A stretch of 64,000 bases of DNA from Streptomyces aquilus. Its GTDB lineage: Bacteria; Actinomycetota; Actinomycetes; Streptomycetales; Streptomycetaceae. This document shows positions 54,327 to 63,048 of this stretch, in pieces. The stretch is from the NCBI RefSeq assembly GCF_003955715.1, contig NZ_CP034463.1:5704001-5768000 (forward strand), in the 5' to 3' direction. The translations under genes and the position numbers were made by a program. The notes below the pieces were generated by a model. It did not search any database, was not told the DNA's origin, and saw only the letters and a list, made by a program, of their open reading frames with translations. The first letter of the stretch is position 1. The number at the start of each line of letters is the position of its first letter.

Positions 54327-55214
54327 ATGCCCGACGACTCCGCAGCAGCCCGGGCCGCCGCCGAGGAGGAGTCGGCGTTCTCCCACCCGCCGGTCGACCC
54401 CGACGTCAGCTCCGCGTACGGCGACCACCCCGACCAGGTGATCGACTTCTACGCCCCGAGGAGCGAGCTCCCGGCCGGTGTCCTGGCCCCCCTGGTCGTC
54501 GTGCTGCACGGGGGCGCGTGGCGGGCGCCGTACGACCGGCGGCACGTCACCCCGTTCGCGGACTATCTGGCGCGGCGGGGGTTCGCCGTGGCGAACGTCG
54601 AGTACCGGCGGGGGGCGTTGCTGCCGGGGCAGGACACTGCCGGCGGTCCGGTGGCCGGGCGATGGCCGGACACGTTCGACGACGTGGCCGCGGCGCTGGA
54701 CGCCCTTCCCGCGCTCGTACGGGCCGCCCTCCCGCAGGCCGACTCGCGCCGCACGGTGATCACCGGGCACTCGGCAGGCGGCCACCTCGCGCTGTGGGCA
54801 GCGGCCCGGCACGTCCTGCCGCCCGACTCCGGGTGGCGCGTGGACCGGCCCCCGCCGCTGCGCGGTGTGGTCGCCCTGGCCCCGATCGCGGACTTCACGG
54901 TGGCGGAGAAGCTGGGCGTGTGCGGTGGGGCCTCACTGCAACTCCTGGGCGGCGAGGACCATTTCGCGTCCCGTCGGCCGTACGCCGACCCGGCGCTGCT
55001 GCTGCCGACGGGCATCGCGACGACGCTGGTCCAGGGCCGCACGGACGACGTGGTGCCGCAGGCGGTGGCCGAGGCGTACGCGGACGCGGCGGCGAAGGCG
55101 GGGGAGGTGGTGGGGGTGACGCTGCTGGAGGACGTGGGTCACTTCCCGCTGATCGATCCGGCGGCGGACGCGTGTGCGGTGGTGGCGGAGGAGATCGCGC
55201 AGTTGGCGTGGTGA
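54327..55214 (+). CDS. alpha/beta hydrolase, probable kynurenine formamidase
   Basis: 295 residues from ATG 54327, with GAGAGG and TGGAG upstream. The oxyanion-hole motif HGGAW (VVVLHGGAWRAPYDRRH) and nucleophile elbow GHSAGGHLALW, plus the C-terminal Asp (GRTDDVVP) and His (DVGHFPLI), complete the triad. HGGAW with GHSAGG is the pattern of alpha/beta-hydrolase kynurenine formamidases. Lying 3.2 kb from kynA-kynU, it would supply the missing step from N-formylkynurenine to kynurenine. A general carboxylesterase is the alternative. Confidence 0.85.
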   Translation: MPDDSAAARAAAEEESAFSHPPVDPDVSSAYGDHPDQVIDFYAPRSELPAGVLAPLVVVLHGGAWRAPYDRRHVTPFADYLARRGFAVANVEYRRGALLPGQDTAGGPVAGRWPDTFDDVAAALDALPALVRAALPQADSRRTVITGHSAGGHLALWAAARHVLPPDSGWRVDRPPPLRGVVALAPIADFTVAEKLGVCGGASLQLLGGEDHFASRRPYADPALLLPTGIATTLVQGRTDDVVPQAVAEAYADAAAKAGEVVGVTLLEDVGHFPLIDPAADACAVVAEEIAQLAW

Positions 55215-55276
55215 CGGGGCGGTGAGGGTGCCTTTGGGGAGAGTCGGGGAGGGCTCCTTTCATGGGCCCCTTTCAT

Positions 55277-55293
55277 ACCCGTAGTACCTGAGA
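55277..55293 (+). promoter_or_regulatory. 17-bp motif ACCCGTAGTACCTGAGA, copy 1
   Basis: It lies 109 bp before the start of the DUF1023-acyltransferase-kinase-regulator operon. The same 17 bases occur once more, upstream of the next kinase/regulator operon. It is probably a response-regulator or sigma-factor binding site. Confidence 0.7.
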
Positions 55294-55401
55294 GCTACGC
55301 CGGAGGTGAGCTCCGCGGCGGGACGCGGACGAGGCGTCCGGATCCGTAATTTCCCAGTCAGAGAGGCCCGACGGACGGGCGGACTGGGAGGGGGAACGGA
55401 C

Positions 55402-56499
55402 GTGGGGTTCATTGCTCGTAAGTCCACGCCGTCTGCGGGCAGTCGTGCCGCTGGGCCGGCACGGGTGGGCGCTGGGGGTCCCCCCTCCGGGGGAGGCGCC
55501 CCGCCAGCGCGGGCGAGCGCAACGCCCCTACCCGCACCCCCACCCCGCCGCAGGCACACATGGCGCCGAGCCATCCTCGCGACCCTCATCACCGCCGCCG
55601 TAGTACTGCCTCTCTCCGCCGCGGCCCGCCCGGCGATCCCCGCCCCACCGCCGGCAACTCTGCCCCACCTGAGCGCAGCCACCCTGGACAAGGCCTACGC
55701 GGCCAACAGAGCCAACGCCGCCGAAGCCGCCCGCATGGCCGCCGCCCACGGCGACAAGCACCGCGCCGCAGCCGACCGATCCTTGGCCACCCCCACCCAC
55801 CACCTTCTCCGCTTCGACGGCCGAGGCGAAGGCCAAGTAACCGAGGTCTTCGGCGACTTGGCCCACGCAGACCACATCGCCGTCCTGGTCCCCGGCTCCG
55901 ACACCTCCCTCGACACCTACGCCCGCTTCCGCGCCGAAGCGACCGCCCTCCACCACGAGCTGACCCGCACCGACCCCCGTACAGCCGTCATCGCCTGGCT
56001 CGGCTACCAGACCCCGGACACCATCAGCACGACGGTCACGACCACCGGAAGAGCAGACCAAGCCGCTCCGCAACTCCGGGAGTTCATACGCCGGCTCAAA
56101 GGCATCGCCGACCAGGACGAGGCCACCGTCTCCCTCCTCTGCCACTCCTACGGCTCGGTCGTCTGCGCCCGCGCCGCCACCGACCTGGACGCCACCGACC
56201 TCGTCCTCCTCGGCAGCCCCGGCACCGGCGCCGACACCGCCGCCGCCCTGCACACCCGCGCCCGCGTCTGGGCAGCGCGCGGCACCGACGACTGGGTGGC
56301 GGACGTACCGCACATCAAGACGGACCTCTTCGGCACGACCATCGGCTTCGGCACCGACCCCATGTCCCCGTCCTTCGGCGCGAACCGCTTCGCGGCCGGG
56401 GACGGCGGCCACAGCGACTACTTCGACCCCGGCTCGGTCTCTCTGACCAACCTGGCCCGGATCGTCCTGGGCGACACCTCGGAGGTGACCCGTGCGTGA
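55402..56499 (+). CDS. DUF1023-type alpha/beta hydrolase, membrane-anchored
   Basis: 365 residues from GTG 55402 (VGFIARKSTPS), with GGGAGGGGGAACG upstream. Residues 1-50 are Pro/Gly/Ala-rich and disordered. One membrane helix follows (RRAILATLITAAVVLPLSAAA), so the enzyme faces outside. The hydrolase core has the DUF1023 pattern: ADHIAVLVPGSDTSLDTYARF, AVIAWLGYQTPDT, the nucleophile Ser in VSLLCHSYGSVVCA, LVLLGSPGTGAD and the His in GGHSDYFDPGS. It may be a lipase- or esterase-like enzyme acting on envelope lipids. Its end overlaps the acyltransferase start by 8 bp. Confidence 0.85.
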   Translation: MGFIARKSTPSAGSRAAGPARVGAGGPPSGGGAPPARASATPLPAPPPRRRHTWRRAILATLITAAVVLPLSAAARPAIPAPPPATLPHLSAATLDKAYAANRANAAEAARMAAAHGDKHRAAADRSLATPTHHLLRFDGRGEGQVTEVFGDLAHADHIAVLVPGSDTSLDTYARFRAEATALHHELTRTDPRTAVIAWLGYQTPDTISTTVTTTGRADQAAPQLREFIRRLKGIADQDEATVSLLCHSYGSVVCARAATDLDATDLVLLGSPGTGADTAAALHTRARVWAARGTDDWVADVPHIKTDLFGTTIGFGTDPMSPSFGANRFAAGDGGHSDYFDPGSVSLTNLARIVLGDTSEVTRA

Positions 56500-57712
56500 C
56501 CTGCCTCAGAGCCCGGCCCGGAAGGGCATACGCGAGGGCCTGCATGCCGGTGCCGTCCGCGTGGACGCGGCGACGCCCGCCGACCGGGACAGGGCCGTGG
56601 ACACCCTGCGGGCCTTCGCGATCCTCGGCGTGGTCCTCGGCCACTGGTTGGTGACCGCCCTGGTGGCGGACGGCCGGAGCCTGCGCACGGCGAGCCCGTT
56701 GCAGCACATGCCATGGCTGGCCCCGATCTCCTGGGCGTTCCAGACGCTGGCGGTGTTCTTCCTGGTCGGCGGCCATGTGGCGACCAGGAGTTACGCCACC
56801 GCCAGAGCGCGCGGGACGACGTACGGCGCCTGGCTGACCGCGCGGCTGTCCCGGCTGTTCAGACCGGTCGCGGCCGTCCTCACCCTGTGGACGGTGACGG
56901 CGGCCGGACTGCTCCTGACCGGTGCGGAGTTCGGCACGGTCCACACGCTCGTCAAACTGGCGCTGTCGCCCCTGTGGTTCCTCGTGGTGTTCGCCGCGCT
57001 GACGGCGGCGACCCCGTTGCTCACCCGGCTGAGCCCGCTGTGGCCGCTCGCCGTCGTCCTCCACGTCGACCTGATCCGCTTCGGCCTCGGCGGTCCGTCC
57101 TGGCTCGGCTGGGTCAACGAGGCCGCGGGCTGGCTGGTGCCGTTCACGCTGGGCGCGGCCTGGACGCGCGGTGAGCTGGAGCGCCGCCGGGCGGGCTGGA
57201 TCCTGCTGACGGGCGGCGCGGCGGCGACGACGGCACTCGTGGCGTGGGGCGGCTATCCGGCGTCGATGGTCGGCGTCCCCGGTGCCGCGGTGTCCAACCT
57301 GAACCCGCCGACGCTGGTCGCCGTCACCTTCGGCCTGGCCCAGTGCGGGCTGGCCCTGCTGCTGCGCGACCGGTTGCACGGGGCGATGCGTCGGCCGCTC
57401 GCCTGGGCGGCGGTCGCCCTCGTGAACCTCTCCGCGATGACGATCTTCCTGTGGCATCAGACGGCGCTGATGGCCACCACGGCCACCGGGCTCCTCGTCG
57501 GGCGCCTGCCAGGACTGCACACCGTCCCGGACGGCCTCGGCTGGGTCGCGGCGCGGGTGGCCTGGCTGCCGGTGTTCGCCGCCGTCCTCGCCGTCTGCTG
57601 GACGGCGTTCCGAGGCTACGAGCAGGGGCGTCGGCGGGGTGGGAGAACTCGGGTGGTGCGGAGCAGCCGCCCGTCCGAACGGGGTACGGCGAGGGAGAAG
57701 CGGCATGTCTAG
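56492..57712 (+). CDS. acyltransferase-3 family membrane protein
   Basis: 406 residues from GTG 56492, overlapping the hydrolase gene by 8 bp. It has ten or so helices. Family landmarks include VDTLRAFAILGVVLGHWLV (the conserved catalytic His with R upstream), FFLVGGHVATRSY, RLSRLFRPVAAVL, PLWFLVVFAALTAATPLL and FLWHQTALM. Members move acyl groups (often acetyl or succinyl) across the membrane onto sugars, lipids or peptidoglycan. The tail is basic (RRRGGRTRVVRSSRPS). The coupled hydrolase suggests a put-on/take-off pair of one envelope modification (inference). Confidence 0.87.
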   Translation: MRDLPQSPARKGIREGLHAGAVRVDAATPADRDRAVDTLRAFAILGVVLGHWLVTALVADGRSLRTASPLQHMPWLAPISWAFQTLAVFFLVGGHVATRSYATARARGTTYGAWLTARLSRLFRPVAAVLTLWTVTAAGLLLTGAEFGTVHTLVKLALSPLWFLVVFAALTAATPLLTRLSPLWPLAVVLHVDLIRFGLGGPSWLGWVNEAAGWLVPFTLGAAWTRGELERRRAGWILLTGGAAATTALVAWGGYPASMVGVPGAAVSNLNPPTLVAVTFGLAQCGLALLLRDRLHGAMRRPLAWAAVALVNLSAMTIFLWHQTALMATTATGLLVGRLPGLHTVPDGLGWVAARVAWLPVFAAVLAVCWTAFRGYEQGRRRGGRTRVVRSSRPSERGTAREKRHV

Positions 57713-59108
57713 GCTGAGCCGTGTGACGGAAACGGGGATCCAGCACGTGGTGGTGGGGCGCGTAGGGCGCTGGTTGCGTGTGCTGCGCGACGACCTGCGG
57801 ACCACCGGCGCGGATCCGCTGCCCCCATCGGTCTGGGTGCGCTGGCTGCCGCACGGGCTGCTGTGGCTGGCCGCGTTCGGCATCACGCTCGGCGCCGTCG
57901 CCCAGCTCGGGGACCAGGGCTCGTTGCAGTCCACCGGGGCGTTCGTCATCGGGCTCGCCCAGGGCGGCGCCGTCGCCCTCGCGATGTGGCGCCCGATACC
58001 GGCGTGGTGGTTGTCTCTGGCGGCCACCGTGGTGGGTGCCGTGGCCGTGCACGGCAAGCTCGGCGGCCCGGCGGGGGGCTTCACCTGGCCTTGGACGCCG
58101 GCCGGGATCATCGCCCATCTGCTGGTGCTCCTGCTGCTGACCCTGCGCGTCCGCACCCGGGTCGCCATGGAGGCGCTGGCGCTGACCGTGCTCGCCACCT
58201 ATGTCCTGCAAGGCCTGTGGGGTGGTCCGGACTACACGCCCACCGGTGTGATCGCGGTCATCCTCTCCGGGATCGTCGTACTTCTCGGCGCCGCCCTGCG
58301 CGGTCGCCGCGAGGCCCGCGCGCAGCTCGTCGAGCAGACGTCGCTCACCGCCGAGGAGCGCGCCCGGCGCACGGTGCTGGAGGAGCGCAGCCGGATCGCC
58401 CGCGAGCTGCACGACGTGGTGGCCCATCACATGTCGGTGATCTCCATCCAGGCCCAGGTCGCCCCGCACCTGGTCGAGAACCCGTCCGACGAGCTCAAGG
58501 AGAACCTGGAGGGCATCCGGGAGAACGCGCTGGAGGCGCTGACCGAACTCCGGCGGGTGCTGGGCGTGCTGCGCTCCGAGCACCCCGACACCCCGGATCC
58601 GGTCGGCGCGCCCGGCACCGACACCGGCACCGCCCCGCACACCCCGCAGCCCACCCTCGACCGGCTCGACGCCCTGGTGGAGAACACCCGGGCGGCCGGG
58701 CTGACCGTCCGGGTCGAGGTCCGGGGCACCCGCGGGCAGCTGCCGCAGGGCGTGGAGCTGTCGGCGTACCGGATCGTGCAGGAGGCGCTGAGCAACGTCC
58801 TGCGCCACGCCCCCGGTGCCACGGCCACCGTGCGGCTCGTCCACCACAGGCACGGCGTGGACGTGCGGGTCACCAACTCGCCGCCCACCGGCCGGGTCCC
58901 GCCCTCCCGCGGCGCCGGCCACGGCCTGCTCGGCATGCGGGAGCGGTCCGCGATGCTCGGCGGCACGCTGCGCGCGGGCCCGGCACCCGACGGCGGCTTC
59001 GAGGTCGCCGCGTACCTGCCGACGTCACCCCCGTGGGCCGAGGCCCCGGCCGTCGGTTCCGCCTCCGCCCCCGATCCCTCCGCCGACCCCGAGGAAGGCA
59101 CCGCATGA
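57705..59108 (+). CDS. DesK-type sensor histidine kinase, pair 2
   Basis: 467 residues from ATG 57705, overlapping the acyltransferase end by 8 bp, with GAGGGAGAAG upstream; GTG 57720 is possible. About five or six membrane helices (50-215), then a coiled linker. The HisKA_3 box RIARELHDVVAHHMSVISIQAQVAPHLVENP carries the phospho-His. The ATPase domain has QEALSNVLRHAPGA and GAGHGLLGMRERSAMLGG. It is paralogous to the kinase at 59888 (same LHDVVAHHMSV and VENP...ELRRVLGV blocks). It ends in an ATGA overlap with its regulator. Confidence 0.95.
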   Translation: MSRLSRVTETGIQHVVVGRVGRWLRVLRDDLRTTGADPLPPSVWVRWLPHGLLWLAAFGITLGAVAQLGDQGSLQSTGAFVIGLAQGGAVALAMWRPIPAWWLSLAATVVGAVAVHGKLGGPAGGFTWPWTPAGIIAHLLVLLLLTLRVRTRVAMEALALTVLATYVLQGLWGGPDYTPTGVIAVILSGIVVLLGAALRGRREARAQLVEQTSLTAEERARRTVLEERSRIARELHDVVAHHMSVISIQAQVAPHLVENPSDELKENLEGIRENALEALTELRRVLGVLRSEHPDTPDPVGAPGTDTGTAPHTPQPTLDRLDALVENTRAAGLTVRVEVRGTRGQLPQGVELSAYRIVQEALSNVLRHAPGATATVRLVHHRHGVDVRVTNSPPTGRVPPSRGAGHGLLGMRERSAMLGGTLRAGPAPDGGFEVAAYLPTSPPWAEAPAVGSASAPDPSADPEEGTA

Positions 59109-59782
59109 CGAGCAGCAGCCCCATCCGCGTCCTCATCGCCGACGACCAGCAGATGGTCCGGCAGGGCTTCACCGTGCTGCTCAACACCCAGCCCGACATC
59201 GACGTGGTCGGACAGGCGGTCGACGGTCTGGACGCGGTGAAGCAGGTCGCGGAGCTGGACCCGGACGTCGTGCTGATGGACATCCGCATGCCGGAGCTCG
59301 GCGGGATCGAGGCCACCCGCCGGATCACCGAGGCGACCCCGCAGATCAGAGTGCTGGTGCTGACGACCTTCGACCTCGACGAGTACGTGTACGAGGCGCT
59401 GCGCGCGGGTGCCTCGGGCTTCCTGCTGAAGGACGCCTCCGCCGACCAGCTCGCGGAGGCGGTGCGGGTGGTGGCGGCCGGTGACGCGCTGCTCGCGCCC
59501 GGCATCACCCGGCGGCTGATCACCGAGTTCTCCCGCCTCGACAACCGCCCGAAGCCCCCGCTGAAGGAACGCGTGGGCGATCTGACCGAGCGCGAGACGG
59601 AGGTGCTGACGCTGATCGCGCAGGGCTTGTCGAACGCGGAGATCGCCCAGCGGCTGGTGGTGGCCGAGCAGACGGTGAAGACGCACGTGGGCCGGATCCT
59701 GGTGAAGCTGGGGCTCAGGGACCGGACGCCGGCGGCGGTGTTCGCGTACGAGTCGGGGCTGGTGCGACCGTCGGGGTACTGA
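59105..59782 (+). CDS. NarL-type response regulator, pair 2
   Basis: 225 residues from ATG 59105. The receiver carries LIADDQQMVRQGF, phospho-Asp in PDVVLMDIRMPE, LTTFDLDEYVYEALRAGASGFLLKDAS. The DNA-binding domain has LTERETEVLTLIAQGLSNAEIAQRLVVAEQTVKTHVGR. It is last in a four-gene overlapped unit and very similar to the regulator at 61222, with a near-identical recognition helix. That suggests overlapping target sites, such as the shared 17-bp motif. Confidence 0.96.
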   Translation: MTSSSPIRVLIADDQQMVRQGFTVLLNTQPDIDVVGQAVDGLDAVKQVAELDPDVVLMDIRMPELGGIEATRRITEATPQIRVLVLTTFDLDEYVYEALRAGASGFLLKDASADQLAEAVRVVAAGDALLAPGITRRLITEFSRLDNRPKPPLKERVGDLTERETEVLTLIAQGLSNAEIAQRLVVAEQTVKTHVGRILVKLGLRDRTPAAVFAYESGLVRPSGY

Positions 59783-59805
59783 CCGGCAGATGCCCGGTCC
59801 GTGCC

Positions 59806-59822
59806 ACCCGTAGTACCTGAGA
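59806..59822 (+). promoter_or_regulatory. 17-bp motif ACCCGTAGTACCTGAGA, copy 2
   Basis: It matches the copy at 55277 at all 17 bases and lies 66 bp before the GTG of the third kinase gene, between two kinase/regulator units. The flanks of the two copies differ, so this is not a long duplication. Confidence 0.7.
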
Positions 59823-59887
59823 CGGACCCCGAAGGACCCCTCTCACTGGTGACGACCGATCCCCGGCCGACGCCTACCGTTCTGTAC

Positions 59888-61225
59888 GTGACCGAGACGA
59901 CCCACATGCAGACACCGCCGCCGGGGGACGGGGCAGGCCCGCGCAGCCCGGAGTACCGGCTGGCAGCGGAAGCCCTGCGCGGGCTGCGGCAGGACCTGTT
60001 CCACGACGCCTTCGCCTATCGCCCGCTGTCCCGGATGCGGCTCGACGGCCCGCTGGCCCGCCGGCTGCCGGGCCCCCTGCGCCCGTACGCGGCCTGGACT
60101 CCGCACGCCGTGATCTCCGCGGCGGCCGTGATCGCGATGCTCATGGCCGCGGTCGACACCAGCGTGGCCGGGCTGCTCGTGCCGCTCACCGTGCTCCCGA
60201 TCCTGCTGACCATGCTCCGGCCGGTCGGAGCGTTCTGGCTGTCCATGGCGGCCACGCCGGTCAGCCAGGTCTTCGGCAGCTACATGGACGGCTATCCCTG
60301 GCTGCCCGCGACCTTCGCCTCTCATCTCACCGTGCTGACCGTCGTGGCGATACGCACCAAGGCGCGCACGGCCGCGTACATGTGGGCGGTCACCGCGGCT
60401 TACGGCTTCGTGGCGGACGTGATCCTCGGCCCGGACTACTACTACGGCGACGACACCGCGCCCATGCTGTTCCTCTCCGCGCTGGTCTTGCTCGTCGTCG
60501 CCGTCTGGCACACCCGCCGCGAGGCCCGCCAGGAGGTGACCGCCCAGCAGACGGTCACGGCGCACGAGAGGTCCAGGCGCACCCTGCTGGAGGAGCGCTC
60601 CACGATCGCCCGCGAGCTGCACGACGTGGTCGCGCACCACATGTCGGTGGTCGCCATCCAGGCGGAGGCGGCGCCCTACCGGGTGGAGAACCCGCCGCCG
60701 GAGCTGGAGCGGGCGTTCGCGACGATCCGGGAGAACGCGGTGGCGGCGCTCACGGAACTCCGCCGTGTGCTGGGCGTGGTCCGTGCCGAGGACTACGAGG
60801 CCCCGGACGCCCCGCAGCCCACGCTCGCCGACCTCGACGGGCTGCTGGCCAACGTGCGGGACACGGGGCTGAGCGTGCAGAAGACGGTGACGGGCGCGGT
60901 GCGTGAGCTGCCGCAGGGGGTGGAGCTGTCGGCGTACCGCATAGTCCAGGAGGCGCTGAGCAACACGCTGCGGCACGCTCCGGGCGCGACCGCGCAGGTG
61001 GAGATCGGTTACGTCCTGGGCGGGCTGGGCCTGCGGATCGTCAACGGTCCGCCACCGGCCGGGGCGCTGCTGAAGCCGTCTCCCGGCGCCGGCCACGGCA
61101 TCACGGGGATGCGGGAGCGCGTCTCGATGCTGAACGGCGAGATGACGGCGGGCGCGACGGACGAGGGGGGTTACGAGGTGGCGGTGTACCTGCCGGTGCC
61201 GAGTGTGAGCGAGGGTGACGCATGA
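59888..61225 (+). CDS. DesK-type sensor histidine kinase, pair 3
   Basis: 445 residues from GTG 59888 (VTETTHMQTPP). GTG 59849 is possible but closer to the 17-bp motif. The membrane helices at about 75-215 are followed by the HisKA_3 box TIARELHDVVAHHMSVVAIQAEAAPYRVENPPPELE. The ATPase domain has QEALSNTLRHAPGA and GAGHGITGMRERVSMLNG. It is clearly a paralogue of the kinase at 57705. The stop overlaps the start of its regulator by 4 bp. Confidence 0.94.
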   Translation: MTETTHMQTPPPGDGAGPRSPEYRLAAEALRGLRQDLFHDAFAYRPLSRMRLDGPLARRLPGPLRPYAAWTPHAVISAAAVIAMLMAAVDTSVAGLLVPLTVLPILLTMLRPVGAFWLSMAATPVSQVFGSYMDGYPWLPATFASHLTVLTVVAIRTKARTAAYMWAVTAAYGFVADVILGPDYYYGDDTAPMLFLSALVLLVVAVWHTRREARQEVTAQQTVTAHERSRRTLLEERSTIARELHDVVAHHMSVVAIQAEAAPYRVENPPPELERAFATIRENAVAALTELRRVLGVVRAEDYEAPDAPQPTLADLDGLLANVRDTGLSVQKTVTGAVRELPQGVELSAYRIVQEALSNTLRHAPGATAQVEIGYVLGGLGLRIVNGPPPAGALLKPSPGAGHGITGMRERVSMLNGEMTAGATDEGGYEVAVYLPVPSVSEGDA

Positions 61226-61887
61226 CGATCCGCGTGCTGATCGCGGACGACCAGATGATGGTGCGCGAGGGCTTCTCGGTGCTCCTCAACGCGATGCCGG
61301 ACATCGAGGTCGTCGGTGAGGCGGTCAACGGCCGTGAGGCGGTGGCGAAGGTCCGTGAGCTGAGCCCGGACGTGGTCCTGATGGACATCCGGATGCCGGA
61401 GCTGAACGGCATCGAGGCGACGCGCGAGATCGTGGCGGCGGACGGCGCGGCGAAGGTGCTGGTGCTGACGACGTTCGACCTCGACGAGTACGTCTACCAG
61501 GCGCTGAAGGCGGGCGCCTCGGGCTTCCTGCTGAAGGACGCCTCGGCCCGTCAGCTCGCGGACGGTGTACGGGTGGTGGCGTCCGGGGAGGCCCTGTTGG
61601 CCCCCTCCGTGACCCGGCGCCTGATCACCGAGTTCTCGCGGCTCTCCGACGGCCCCCGGCTGATGGTCTCCGCCCATGAGGCCTACGGCGACCTCACCGA
61701 ACGGGAGACGGAGGTGCTGGTCCTGATCGCGCAGGGTTTGTCGAACGCGGAGATCGCCGAACGGCTGGTGGTGGCGGAGTCGACGATCAAGACCCACGTC
61801 AGCCGGGTGCTGGTGAAGCTGGGGCTCAGGGACCGGACGCAGGCGGCGGTGTTCGCGTACGAGGCGCGGCTCGTGACGCCGGGATAG
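61222..61887 (+). CDS. NarL-type response regulator, pair 3
   Basis: 221 residues from ATG 61222, coupled to its kinase. The receiver has LIADDQMMVREGF, PDVVLMDIRMPE and GFLLKDAS. The helix-turn-helix is LTERETEVLVLIAQGLSNAEIAERLVVAESTIKTHVSR. Its recognition helix differs from that of the 59105 regulator at only a few positions (AEQTVKTHVGR versus AESTIKTHVSR). Confidence 0.96.
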   Translation: MTIRVLIADDQMMVREGFSVLLNAMPDIEVVGEAVNGREAVAKVRELSPDVVLMDIRMPELNGIEATREIVAADGAAKVLVLTTFDLDEYVYQALKAGASGFLLKDASARQLADGVRVVASGEALLAPSVTRRLITEFSRLSDGPRLMVSAHEAYGDLTERETEVLVLIAQGLSNAEIAERLVVAESTIKTHVSRVLVKLGLRDRTQAAVFAYEARLVTPG

Positions 61888-62014
61888 GGGCCGTAGGAGG
61901 GTTTGAAAAATAGGGTGGGCGTCAGCCGATGAGTTTCTCCATGATCAGCGGTCGTAGATCACAGCTGGACACGAGACAGCACCGGGCAGACAGAGAAACA
62001 ACGGAGGAACCGAC

Positions 62015-62587
62015 ATGCGCACCCTCATCAGCACCGCTTTCATCTCGCTCGACGGCGTCGTGGAGGCGCCGGGCGGCGAGGCCGGTTACCGGAACGCCGG
62101 GTGGACGTTCCAGGACATCGAGTTCCTCCCCGAGGCGTTCGAGATCAAGGGACGCGAGCAGCAGGAAGCGAGTGCCATGCTGCTGGGCCGGACCAGCTAC
62201 GAGGCGTTCAGCCCGGTGTGGCCCGGCATGGAGGAGTTCGCCGAGTACAAGGTGATGCCGAAGTACGTGGTGTCGACGACCCTCAAGGACGAGGACCTCG
62301 TCTCGAACTGGGGCGACACGACGATCCTGCGCTCCCTCGACGAGGTCGCCGAGCTGAAGAAGACCGAGGGCGGGCCGATCATCATCCACGGCAGCGCTTC
62401 CCTGACCCGTTCCCTCGCCGACGCCGACCTGATCGACCGCTACCACCTGCTGGTCTTCCCGGTCCTCCTCGGCGCCGGCAAGCGCCTCTTCTCGACGACG
62501 GACAAGGACAAGCAGCGCCTGAAGCTGGTCGAGCACGAGGCGTACGCGAACGGCCTGCAGAAGAACGTCTTCGACGTGCTCCGCTGA
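62015..62587 (+). CDS. RibD C-terminal/dihydrofolate-reductase-fold protein
   Basis: 190 residues from ATG 62015, with GGAGGAACCG upstream. It has the pattern of the YyaP/YwjB-type RibD_C family: TLISTAFISLDGVVEAPGG, AMLLGRTSYEAFSPVWP, KYVVSTTLKD, GPIIIHGSASLTRSLADADLIDRYHLLVFPVLLGAGKRLF. NADPH-binding is expected and the substrate is unknown. The 127-bp gap before it holds no recognisable gene. It is convergent with the SRPBCC gene. Confidence 0.9.
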   Translation: MRTLISTAFISLDGVVEAPGGEAGYRNAGWTFQDIEFLPEAFEIKGREQQEASAMLLGRTSYEAFSPVWPGMEEFAEYKVMPKYVVSTTLKDEDLVSNWGDTTILRSLDEVAELKKTEGGPIIIHGSASLTRSLADADLIDRYHLLVFPVLLGAGKRLFSTTDKDKQRLKLVEHEAYANGLQKNVFDVLR

Positions 62588-62607
62588 CGGCGCTTTCGGC
62601 GGGACGT

Positions 62608-63048
62608 TCAGTGCCAGTCGCTGATCTGGACGTCGTCCGGCGCGGGTTCGCCCTTGCCGGTCTCGATCAGCCTCTTGAGGCTCATCAGATAGGTCGCCCA
62701 CTTGGTGGAGCAGTGGTACATGAACTCCACCGGCTCCTGCCAGCCTTCGTGCCGGAACAGCACGATGGTGAAGTCGCCCTCCTGCTTCAGCTCGAAGCGG
62801 ACGTGGGTGCCGATCCATTCCTCGGGCCCGTCGACGACCTCCCAGACCAGGCGTTCGGCGGGCTGGGCCTCCAGGACCTTCATGTCGAACCCGCCGGGTA
62901 CGAAGCGGAACTTGATGACGCCTCCGACCCGGGGGTCGCCCTCCGTGTCCCGCGTCCACCAGTTCGCGAGTCCGTCGACGGTGGTCAGGGCCGTGTAGAC
63001 GGCGTCGGGGGATGAGGTGATTCCGATCCGGTGCAGGATGTCAGGCAT
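62608..63048 (-). CDS. SRPBCC/AHSA1-domain protein, copy 1
   Basis: 146 residues from ATG 63048, overlapping the ArsR gene by 8 bp. AHSA1-like fold: ILHRIGITSSPDAVYTALTTVDGLANWWTRDTEGDPRVGG, IKFRFVPGGFDMKVLE, LVWEVVDGPEEWIGTHVRFEL and VEFMYHCSTKWATYLMSLKRLIE. It is last of three genes behind the GCAACC-type operators. Such proteins bind hydrophobic ligands and commonly accompany an ArsR regulator. The ligand is unknown. Confidence 0.9.
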   Translation of the reverse strand: MPDILHRIGITSSPDAVYTALTTVDGLANWWTRDTEGDPRVGGVIKFRFVPGGFDMKVLEAQPAERLVWEVVDGPEEWIGTHVRFELKQEGDFTIVLFRHEGWQEPVEFMYHCSTKWATYLMSLKRLIETGKGEPAPDDVQISDWH

